A DNA stretch of 23,160 nucleotides, from the NCBI GenBank assembly GCA_964530165.1, contig CAZGYE010000051.1, forward strand, positions 1-23,160. Direction: 5' to 3'. The DNA comes from CAZGYE01 sp964530165 (lineage in GTDB: Bacteria; Planctomycetota; Planctomycetia; Planctomycetales; Planctomycetaceae). This document shows positions 17,403 through 23,160 of this stretch, piece after piece. The notes beneath the pieces were generated by a model. The model was given only the letters and a program-made list of their open reading frames with translations. It did not search any database and was not told the origin of the DNA. A program made the position numbers and the translations under genes. The stretch's first letter is position 1; each line of letters starts with the position of its first letter.

Positions 17403-19226
17403 ATGCAACGTCGCCTGGAATTGGTTTGTTGGGCTTCGGTTTTGGCTCTAGCGTTTGGCGTCACCCTCGGTTTGCCTGCCGGTCTTCGGGCCGACGAGAA
17501 AAAGGCTGATGCGAAGACGCCGGCCCAGAAGACCACCTATGCCGAGCACGTCAAGCCCATCCTTCGGGCGAAGTGTTTCGCGTGTCACAACCCCGACAAG
17601 AAGTCCGGCGACCTCGACATGACGAACTACACCAACCTGATGGAGGGCGGCGGTTCGGGTGAAGTGATCGAACCGGGCAGTTCCACCGACAGCTACCTTT
17701 TCGATCTCATCAGCCACGATGCCGAGCCGTTCATGCCACCCAAACAGGACAAGCTGTCTGCGGAGATGTTGGCGGTCATCGCGGCCTGGATCAACGGCGG
17801 CGCGTTGGAGAATCGCGGCAGCAAAGTGACTGCAAGCAATCAGCCCAAGTTCAACTTCGAGCTGAAGTCCGCACCGAGCGGCAAACCGGCCGGTCCGCCG
17901 CCGATGCCGGAGCGATTGAGTCTCGAACCGGTCGTTCACACGCGACTGACGACTGCGATTTCCTCGCTGGCGACCAGTCCGTGGGCGCCGCTGGTGGCCC
18001 TCGGCGGACAGAAACAGGTGCTTCTGTACCAGGCTCAAACGCTCGACTTGCTGGGCGTGCTGCCGTTCCCTGAGGGTGTGCCGTACGTCTTGAAGTTCAG
18101 CCGCAACGGCAGCCTGCTGCTCGCCGGCGGTGGAAGAGGCTCCTATCTGGGTAAGGTGGTCGTCTGGGACGTGAAGACCGGCGAAAGGGTCATCGAAGCG
18201 GGCGACGAATTGGATGCCGTCCTCGGCGCCGACATCAACGCCGATCAAACGCTGATTGCCCTGGGTGGTCCGCAGCGCGTCGTGCGAGTCTACTCCACTG
18301 GGGATGGCAAGCTGCTCTATGACTTGCGCAAGCACACCGACTGGGTCACGTCGGTCGAGTTCAGTCCTGATGGCGTACTGCTGGCCACCGGCGATCGCAA
18401 CGGCGGAGTCTACGTCTGGGAGGCGCACACGGGCCGTGAGTACCTGGCGCTGGCCGGGCACCGTGGCTTGATCTCCGGCCTTTCTTGGCGTTCCGACTCG
18501 AACATACTGGCTTCCGCCAGCGAAGACGGCACAATCAAGCTGTGGGAGATGGAAAACGGCCGGCAGGTCAAGAATTGGGGCGCCCACGGGGGCGGCGCCG
18601 CCTCGGTCGAGTTCACTCGCGATGGTCGGCTCGTCTCTTGCGGACGCGACCGCCTCACCAAGCTGTGGGACCAGAACGGCAAGCAGCTCCGCGCGTTCGA
18701 AGCGTTTGCTGATTTGGCACTCGAGGTCACGTTCTGCGATGAAACGGGCCGCGTGATCGCCGGCGACTGGACCGGCGCCATTCGCGTCTGGGATGCCAAC
18801 GACGGCAAACGTCTCGGTGAGCTGTCGCCCAATCCGGCGTTGCTGGCCGATCGGCTGAGTGCCGCAGAGAAGACTCTCGCCGCGCGCCGCGCGGAACATC
18901 ACAAGTTGGCCGGTGCCGCTCAGTCAGCACAGTCCGCCCTCAACAAGGTCAACGCCGATCTAACGGCTGCCAATCAGGCTGTCAACACACTGCAGCAGCA
19001 AACTCAGAATCAGGACACGGTGACGGCTTTGAAGACCGCTCAAAGCCGCGTGACGACCTTGACCGCGGCAGTCAAGCTTGCCACCGAGAAAGCCGCTGCA
19101 GCAAAGAAAGCCTCTGATACCGCCGCTGCCGTTCTCCGCCAGACCGAGCAAGAAGTCGCTCACTGGAAGGCTGCCATCGGCTTCGAGCAGAAGCGAAAGG
19201 AACTGGCGGCGAAGCAACCAGATTGA
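17403..19226 (+). CDS. Secreted PSCyt1 cytochrome fused to WD40 propeller and coiled coil
   Basis: 607 residues. The signal peptide is about 1-30 (ASVLALAFGVTLGLPAGLRA). The PSCyt1 domain (about 45-137) has the haem c motif CFACH (C58, C61, H62) and a probable axial-Met region AEPFMPPKQDKLS, followed by AVIAAWINGGA. A WD40-type propeller spans about 180-475, with clear blades such as VTSVEFSPDGVLLATGD and NILASASEDGTIKLWEM. From about residue 481 to the end there is an Ala/Gln/Lys-rich heptad pattern predicting a long coiled coil (LSAAEKTLAARRAEHHKLAG and onward). A good AGGAGA lies before the ATG. It is the last gene of the four-gene exported block, and its PSCyt1 domain family recurs with DUF1549/DUF1553 in planctomycetes. 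It may dock to the neighbouring haem protein; the partner is inferred only. Confidence 0.92.
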   Translation: MQRRLELVCWASVLALAFGVTLGLPAGLRADEKKADAKTPAQKTTYAEHVKPILRAKCFACHNPDKKSGDLDMTNYTNLMEGGGSGEVIEPGSSTDSYLFDLISHDAEPFMPPKQDKLSAEMLAVIAAWINGGALENRGSKVTASNQPKFNFELKSAPSGKPAGPPPMPERLSLEPVVHTRLTTAISSLATSPWAPLVALGGQKQVLLYQAQTLDLLGVLPFPEGVPYVLKFSRNGSLLLAGGGRGSYLGKVVVWDVKTGERVIEAGDELDAVLGADINADQTLIALGGPQRVVRVYSTGDGKLLYDLRKHTDWVTSVEFSPDGVLLATGDRNGGVYVWEAHTGREYLALAGHRGLISGLSWRSDSNILASASEDGTIKLWEMENGRQVKNWGAHGGGAASVEFTRDGRLVSCGRDRLTKLWDQNGKQLRAFEAFADLALEVTFCDETGRVIAGDWTGAIRVWDANDGKRLGELSPNPALLADRLSAAEKTLAARRAEHHKLAGAAQSAQSALNKVNADLTAANQAVNTLQQQTQNQDTVTALKTAQSRVTTLTAAVKLATEKAAAAKKASDTAAAVLRQTEQEVAHWKAAIGFEQKRKELAAKQPD

Positions 19227-19232
19227 GAGAGG

Positions 19233-19251
19233 TTGGCGTTCTCGACGCCAA
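19233..19251 (+). terminator. Hairpin after the WD40 gene
   Basis: TTGGCGT, loop TCTCG, ACGCCAA: a perfect 7-bp stem starting 7 nt after the stop codon at 19224-19226. No T-tract follows, so it is a terminator-like or 3'-end-protecting hairpin rather than a textbook intrinsic terminator. Confidence 0.4.
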
Positions 19252-19389
19252 AGCATCGGTCCCGGGTGGCACGCTCTGACGCAAGGAAGGGCGTGGTCAC
19301 AACCTGCGCCACGTCCATCCCTGTAGTCTGGGCGCGCCACACTGCGCGATTGTGAAAAAGTGACCGACCCTGCTGAAGCGGGGAGACGC

Positions 19390-19521
19390 GTGAACGAGCT
19401 GGATGGCTCATCAATTGTCAAGAACGGGAATGTCCTGCTGCCCGGCGGGGAGCTGGTTTCCAGTGATGTCCGCAATCGCAGCCGGGGGCAGCGTTTACGC
19501 AAAGCAGTCATGCTCACGTAG
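19390..19521 (+). pseudogene. 5' fragment, probably of an amidohydrolase/dihydroorotase-like gene
   Basis: From a GTG at 19390, behind a GGGGAG ribosome-site-like sequence, 43 codons run to a TAG at 19519-19521. SSIVKNGNVLLPGGELVSSDV matches the start pattern of metal-dependent amidohydrolases (IKNG-x-VLLPGG-x-x-V-x-x-DV). After DV the sense is lost, and the adjacent +1 frame reads AIAAGGSV, which looks like the expected continuation, so a small indel is likely. No catalytic HxH or later domain is present. The family call rests on about 20 residues and is tentative. The 163 nt between the WD40 gene and this point show only weak hairpins. Confidence 0.35.
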
Positions 19522-19530
19522 GAGGAAAAC

Positions 19531-19641
19531 ATGCCAGAGAAACTGGCCATTAGCGGTGGAACGCCAGTGCTCGAACGAAGCGACTCCAAGAACTGGCCGG
19601 TCATTACGGACGACGATCGGCGGCTGGTCAATACTGCCTGA
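19531..19641 (+). pseudogene. 5' fragment of a DegT/DnrJ/EryC1/StrS aminotransferase gene
   Basis: A strong AGGAGG (19520-19525) precedes ATG 19531. The 36 codons encode MPEKLAISGGTPVLERS, then KNWPVITDDDRRLV, the typical N-terminus of PLP-dependent DegT-type sugar aminotransferases (LAI-x-GGTPV and WP near residue 20). The frame then hits TGA at 19639-19641, where about 350 more residues would be expected. The sequence beyond is RTX-type DNA in a different frame, so the gene has been cut by a deletion or recombination near 19628-19640. It has an intact initiation region with no functional product: no PLP lysine and no SxH motif. Confidence 0.6.
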
Positions 19642-20199
19642 CCACCGGCAACGACAACCTGACCGGCACGTCACAAGCCGACTCGCTAGTCGGTGGCAAA
19701 GGGGATGATACGCTACAGGGTGGAGCTAGAAACGACACTCTGGCAGGTGATTCGACGCAAGGTGCCGAGGGCGATGATAGCATCGTTGGTGGTGCCGGCG
19801 ACGATCTCTTGGAAGAGACCGCGCTGTAAGACCAGACCCTCGATCTGGGAGACACTAGTCTGACCGGCCGCGGGACTGATACGCTCAATGGAATCGAACG
19901 GGCGTACCTGAAGGTCGGCGCTGGGAGCACTCTCGACGCAAGAGATTTCTCCGGGGACACGACTCTCAAAGGAAGTAGTCGACCGGACTCGCTTTACGGG
20001 GGATCGGGCGCCGACTCTATTGTTGGTAAGAGTGGCGGTGACCACCTTGACGGCAACGCGGGCAACGATACGCTGGACGCGACCGACGAAACCGTACTCG
20101 GAGTTTCTCTCGATGGGGGTAGCGGCGCCGACTCATTAGCCGGCGGCGGCGGGAATGACCAACTGATTGGCGACAGCGGCGCTGACAATCGCTCCCGGG
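19641..20199 (+). pseudogene. RTX (haemolysin-type calcium-binding repeat) gene remnant
   Basis: In the frame starting at 19641 the sequence reads as GGxGxDxL-type nonapeptide repeats: GNDNLTGTSQADSLVGGKG, GDDSIVGGAGDDLLEE, then after an in-frame TAA at 19827-19829 it continues with GTDTLNGIERAYLKVGAG, ADSIVGKSGGDHLDGNAGND and GADSLAGGGGNDQLIGDSG. Similarity fades near 20199, although the frame stays open to TAG at 20406-20408. There is no start codon with a ribosome site, no signal and no secretion tail. The nonsense codon and the loss of both ends mark it as a pseudogene of a large secreted Ca2+-binding adhesin-like protein. It is fused directly to the DegT fragment. Confidence 0.75.
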
Positions 20200-20401
20200 A
20201 ACCAGATTCGATTGATCGGGACCGGTTCCATGGAACTAAACGCAGGGGCGGGCGGGGCACGGTTGTTTTTCCGAGACATTGGTTCGAGGCGTCGATTGCA
20301 CTTTTCTGCGATTTGCACCCACCCAGGAATCTCGCGGCCGGGACCTCATCTTCCTATAATCGGGCTGTGCGCCGGGCAAGCCCGGCGGCTAACCCAGATT
20401 C

Positions 20402-20507
20402 TTCATAGAAACCCAAACCGACGACTTGTCGTCGCTGGATGTGCCGTGAAACCCGTGGAATGCGACAACGAGTTGTCGGTTTGGGTACCACGACGACAAC
20501 CTATGAA
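20402..20507. repeat. Complex palindromic element with two internal perfect hairpins
   Basis: The outer stems are TTCATAG (20402-20408) with CTATGAA (20501-20507), and the perfect 12-bp ACCCAAACCGAC (20411-20422) with GTCGGTTTGGGT (20475-20486). Inside, and partly overlapping, are two perfect 7-bp hairpins: CGACGAC-TT-GTCGTCG (20419-20434) and CGACAAC-GA-GTTGTCG (20463-20478). The outer and inner stems compete, so two alternative folds exist. It resembles a REP/BIME-like mobile palindrome. It ends about 110 nt before the TolB-like gene, in its upstream region. No transposase is nearby. Confidence 0.7.
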
Positions 20508-20618
20508 TCATTCGGGCGCAATGGTTTGTCGTCAACGCATTCTGTTAATTCATGCAAAATCCCGCGGAGCTTGGGAACGAGGACCGAGGGAATGAGAGGA
20601 AGTAAGAAGAGGTTTACC

Positions 20619-21671
20619 ATGAGTCGCACAGTCATCGGTTATTCGCTCGTTCTCTGCGTATCAGCGGCTTTTGCCGCGGAGCCGGCGGCGGAGCAGAGCG
20701 AAGCCAAACACCTGGGCAATATTCACCAAGTGACGTTCGGGCTGCCGCGGGCCGGTGAGGGGTATTTCTCGCCGGATGGCACGTGGATCGTCTACCAGGC
20801 GTACCCCATCGGTTATCCGTTCTATCAGATTTACGTGCAGAAGCTGGACGAAGACGAAAAGGTTCCGCGGCGGATTAGTCCGGGCCGGGGCCGCACAACC
20901 TGTAGCTATTTCACCGTCGACGGCAAGCGGGTCCTGTTCGCCTCCAGCCACGCCGATCCGCATCTGGACGTGACCGAACGCAAGGCCCGTGAAGAAGCGG
21001 CCAAAGGGGGACGCCGCCGCTACCGGTGGGCCTTCGATCCGTACATGGACATTTACGTCTGCGATTTTGACGGCACCGGTCTGAAACGGCTCACCGATGC
21101 GCCCGGCTACGATGCCGAGGGGAGTTACTCGTCGGACGGCAAGCAGATCGTGTTCACCTCCACCCGCGACGGCGATCCGGACCTATTCATCATGGACGCC
21201 GACGGGTCGAACGTCCGGCAGCTAACGAACGTCGACGGCTACGACGGCGGCCCGTTCTTCTCGCCGGACGACAAATGGGTCATCTTCCGCAGCGATCGTC
21301 ACAAGGAGCACATGCTGCAACTGTTTGCGGTCTCGGCTGACGGCAAACACGAAGTGCAGCTCACGACAAACCTCGACACGGTCAACTGGGCTCCGTACTT
21401 CCATCCGAGCGGGAAATACATTGTGTGGACGCGTGCCGACTACTCGCGAGGTCCCCACAGTCCGCGGGCGAAGTTCAACCTGTTCACGATGGAAATCCAA
21501 TACAACCAGACGACCTTCAAGGGCGGGAAGGTCGGGCAGGTGACTTACCAGCAGTCAACCGACATCCTGCCGGTCTTCAGCCCCGACGGCAAGAAATTGA
21601 TGTGGACGTCGACCCGCGGCAAGGACGCGACAAGTCAACTTTGGATCGCCGACTGGCTGCGGGAGAAGTAG
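20619..21671 (+). CDS. Secreted TolB-like (PD40) beta-propeller protein
   Basis: 350 residues. The signal peptide is about 1-20 (SRTVIGYSLVLCVSAAFAAE). The mature protein is a run of at least six WD40-like/PD40 blades with the SPDGxxIVF pattern: YFSPDGTWIVYQA, YFTVDGKRVLFASS, SYSSDGKQIVFTSTRDGDPD, FFSPDDKWVIFRSDR, YFHPSGKYIVWTRAD and VFSPDGKKLMWTSTRG, with intervening DLFIMDADGSNVRQLTN. It resembles the propeller of TolB and of dipeptidyl-peptidase IV-like proteins but lacks a peptidase domain and the N-terminal TolB domain, so it is probably a binding module in the periplasm. The ATG at 20619 was chosen over in-frame starts from 20439 because the signal peptide begins there and AGAGG lies 6 nt upstream; the extra 60 codons would come from the palindromic element. 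It converges on the phosphatase gene. Confidence 0.87.
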   Translation: MSRTVIGYSLVLCVSAAFAAEPAAEQSEAKHLGNIHQVTFGLPRAGEGYFSPDGTWIVYQAYPIGYPFYQIYVQKLDEDEKVPRRISPGRGRTTCSYFTVDGKRVLFASSHADPHLDVTERKAREEAAKGGRRRYRWAFDPYMDIYVCDFDGTGLKRLTDAPGYDAEGSYSSDGKQIVFTSTRDGDPDLFIMDADGSNVRQLTNVDGYDGGPFFSPDDKWVIFRSDRHKEHMLQLFAVSADGKHEVQLTTNLDTVNWAPYFHPSGKYIVWTRADYSRGPHSPRAKFNLFTMEIQYNQTTFKGGKVGQVTYQQSTDILPVFSPDGKKLMWTSTRGKDATSQLWIADWLREK

Positions 21672-21685
21672 CCGGTAGCTGTCGG

Positions 21686-21780
21686 TTTCCAGCCAACGTG
21701 GAGCAGGCTTTCCAGCCAACGTGGAGCAGGCTTTCCAGCCTGCTGTATTCCGGCTGGCAGGCTGGAAAGCCTGCCCCACG
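21686..21780. repeat. 23-bp tandem repeat merging into a 24-bp-arm inverted repeat
   Basis: Unit TTTCCAGCCAACGTGGAGCAGGC occurs at 21686-21708 and 21709-21731, with a 9-nt third start. The second copy forms the left arm of an inverted repeat: 21720-21743 pairs with 21757-21780 at 23 of 24 positions, including a perfect 18-bp core (GCAGGCTTTCCAGCCTGC at 21726-21743), with a 13-nt loop. It sits between the stop codons of convergent genes, so the stem can form in both transcripts and may act as a bidirectional terminator. The 'CAGGCTTTCCAGCCTG' core is, from memory, a common planctomycete intergenic repeat. Confidence 0.8.
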
Positions 21781-21790
21781 CAGATGCCGA

Positions 21791-22504
21791 CTACGGGACC
21801 AGTTCCGGTAGTTCATCCGGGAGACGGTCGAGGACGCCGTTTTCGACCAGCAGTTGGGCCAGCTCGGCCATGTGGGTGTTGAGATAGTTGGGTAGCAGGT
21901 TCTTCTCACCCGGTCGCCAGCCGTAGCGGCGCATTTCCCTACAGGCGGTCTCCGGCGGCTGATTCTCGACGAGAACACGGTACGCGAACACGACACCGCC
22001 GGTGCGGTCGGCGCCGGCGGCGCAATGGACAAGAACCGGCGTGCCTGCTTGTTTGCAGTCGACGAGAAGTTTGACGGCTTGGGCGTAACGGTGGATTTGG
22101 CCCGTTCCGTCGCCGCGCAGCGGCAGGCGGATGTGCTTGACACCAAGCTTCTCAGCAGCGGCCAGTTCTGCCCGCTGGTGTTCGTCGTTTGGATTGAGAG
22201 CCGTGAGATCGACAATTACGCCGATCTGATGCCGGGCGAGTGTTTTCTCGATCATCCACTTCGAGATCTGGCCGCTGCGATAGATGCGACCCGGCTCGAC
22301 GACCCCCCAGCGTTTGGCGGTGAAGCGGTACTTCAGCACCTCGTTCCAGATCACCAGCGCGGCAATCACGACGACAAGCACGATCGCGATTCGCGGCCAG
22401 TGGTGCGGCGATTTGCCGGCCCCGTTTGTGCCGGTGGCGGTTTGCCGCTGCGCGGAAGGATCGGTCCCGCCGGCGGACTGGTCCTGGTCGTCGTTTGCCT
22501 TCAT
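21791..22504 (-). CDS. Membrane-anchored dual-specificity/tyrosine phosphatase-like protein
   Basis: 237 residues from ATG 22504. An N-terminal polar stretch is followed by one transmembrane segment (about 37-56, PRIAIVLVVVIAALVIWNEV), then a cysteine-phosphatase domain: RIYRSGQISKWMIEKTL, VIVDLTALNP, IRLPLRGDGTG with a candidate general acid Asp132, and the P-loop VHCAAGADRTG with Cys161 and Arg167 (CX5R). This is the signature of DSP/PTP-type phosphatases; the substrate could be phosphotyrosine, inositol phosphate or another phosphoester. The catalytic domain follows the single N-terminal anchor; its side of the membrane is not certain. The start lies 7 nt after the stop of the upstream DUF1501 gene, so translational coupling is likely. 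No clear Shine-Dalgarno is seen, and an alternative in-frame start at 22549 would overlap that gene. Confidence 0.88.
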   Translation of the reverse strand: MKANDDQDQSAGGTDPSAQRQTATGTNGAGKSPHHWPRIAIVLVVVIAALVIWNEVLKYRFTAKRWGVVEPGRIYRSGQISKWMIEKTLARHQIGVIVDLTALNPNDEHQRAELAAAEKLGVKHIRLPLRGDGTGQIHRYAQAVKLLVDCKQAGTPVLVHCAAGADRTGGVVFAYRVLVENQPPETACREMRRYGWRPGEKNLLPNYLNTHMAELAQLLVENGVLDRLPDELPELVP

Positions 22505-22511
22505 GAGGAAC

Positions 22512-23160
22512 TTAGAACAGCTCGAAGATCGGTTTCGTCCCGCTATCAACCAACGGATACGGCTGTCCCGCCGGTCCTGGCACGTGGGTGTCCAGGTCGA
22601 GCCCCAGACTGTGGTAGATCGTGGCGACCACTTCGGCGGGGGTCACGGGCCGCTCGACCGGGTAGCCGCCGCTTGGATCGCTGCGGCCGATGACTTGCCC
22701 TCCCTTCACGCCACCACCGGCAAAGTAGACCGACCAGCACTGCGGCCAGTGATCGCGGCCGCCAGCCGGATTGATCTGCGGCGTCCGCCCGAACTCCGCC
22801 AGATTACAGACCAGGGTGTCGCCCAACAGACCCCGCTGGTCCAAGTCTTCCAGCAAAGCCGTGTACGCTTTGTCGTACATCGGAGCGACGACGTTCTTCA
22901 TGTCTTCGAAGGACGTAAACGGTTTGGTGCCGTGAATGTCCCACGTGATTTCGTTGAAGACCGTCAGAAACGTGTTGACGGTGACAAAACGGACGCCCGC
23001 TTCAATCAGCCGGCGAGCCATCAGGCAGCACTGCCCGAACCGATTCATGCCGTACCGTTCGCGGACTTTCCTCGGCTCGTTGGCAACGTCGAAGGGCGGC
23101 AGCAGATGGGGAGCTTTGAAGTTCCGCTTCGACTTTTCGGCTGTCAACACGAACGGATCG
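22512..23160 (-). CDS. DUF1501 family protein, C-terminal part (runs off the window)
   Basis: Minus-strand frame open to the window edge; about 216 codons are visible, roughly the C-terminal half of a DUF1501 protein. A GTG at 23150 is internal, because in-frame codons beyond it (DPF before VLTAEK) keep reading as protein. Superfamily motifs are present: NEITWDIHGTKP, LAEFGRTPQI and GGRDHWPQCWSVYFAGGG, matching the metal-site segments of the other DUF1501 protein in this window. A segment PAEVVATIYHSLGLD follows, and the protein ends with KPIFELF. It differs from the first copy (NEI and TKPFTSFEDM inserted around the WDIH motif), so it is a paralogue of another subgroup, in which such proteins often follow a DUF1549/DUF1553 gene. 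It is followed after 7 nt by the phosphatase gene. Confidence 0.93.
   Translation of the reverse strand, partial: DPFVLTAEKSKRNFKAPHLLPPFDVANEPRKVRERYGMNRFGQCCLMARRLIEAGVRFVTVNTFLTVFNEITWDIHGTKPFTSFEDMKNVVAPMYDKAYTALLEDLDQRGLLGDTLVCNLAEFGRTPQINPAGGRDHWPQCWSVYFAGGGVKGGQVIGRSDPSGGYPVERPVTPAEVVATIYHSLGLDLDTHVPGPAGQPYPLVDSGTKPIFELF

Noticed and set aside
17448..18902. 484-codon minus-strand open frame opposite the PSCyt1-WD40 gene
   Set aside because: It is an antisense shadow; the plus strand has signal peptide, haem motif and WD repeats.
20439..20618. 60-codon N-terminal extension of the TolB-like protein
   Set aside because: It is encoded by the palindromic element and linker; the signal peptide begins at ATG 20619 with a ribosome site.
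21686..21740. Short direct repeats resembling a CRISPR array
   Set aside because: The 23-bp units abut each other with no spacers, and no cas genes are present.
23148..23150. GTG as start of the second DUF1501 gene
   Set aside because: In-frame codons upstream continue conserved-looking protein to the window edge, so the GTG is an internal Val codon.

Overview
The window looks like chromosomal DNA of a planctomycete (Pirellulales/Planctomycetales type). The basis is the gene content: several formylglycine sulfatases, two DUF1501 proteins, a DUF1549/DUF1553 (PSCyt2/PSD1) protein, a PSCyt1 cytochrome fused to a WD40 propeller, a PPC-domain protein, a Uma2-family protein and a TolB-like propeller. 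GC content is high and genes are spaced by structured palindromic intergenic repeats. No rRNA, tRNA, CRISPR array, transposase or phage gene was seen.

Layout. (1) 1-6616, plus strand: sulfatase (5' end missing or corrupted), a short lidless Hsp70, a secreted CAASR-type sulfatase, a palindromic repeat, and a secreted CAPAR-type heparan N-sulfatase-like enzyme with a C-terminal HEAT-like tail. (2) 6617-9082, mainly minus strand: a poorly conserved stretch with a possible gene remnant, a Uma2 family protein, a clear intrinsic terminator, and ATP sulfurylase (sat). (3) 9399-10520, plus strand: an orphan predicted beta-propeller protein. (4) 10521-19226, plus strand: an AT-rich promoter region followed by four exported-protein genes: Tat-type DUF1501, double-PPC protein, Ig/PSCyt/DUF1549/DUF1553 protein, and PSCyt1-WD40-coiled coil. 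This looks like one transcription unit. (5) 19227-20618: a gene graveyard. The 5' ends of a probable amidohydrolase and of a DegT/DnrJ aminotransferase, each with its own Shine-Dalgarno sequence, are followed by a broken RTX (calcium-binding nonapeptide repeat) gene and a strong palindromic element. (6) 20619-23160: a TolB-like propeller protein on plus, facing a membrane-anchored dual-specificity phosphatase and a second DUF1501 protein (running off the window) on minus. A 24-bp-arm inverted repeat lies between the convergent genes.

How it may work together. The three sulfatases fit the desulfation of sulfated polysaccharides outside the cytoplasm, as is usual for marine-type planctomycetes; this is inferred from families, not shown here. 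Sat activates sulfate to APS but sits on the other strand with its own terminator, so a direct link to the sulfatases is only suggestive. The strongest candidate for an undescribed system is the DUF1501-PPC-DUF1549/1553-PSCyt1/WD40 block. It combines an alkaline-phosphatase-superfamily protein, carbohydrate/peptide-binding-type beta domains and two proteins with covalent-haem motifs, all with export signals. Its biochemical role is, to my knowledge, unassigned.
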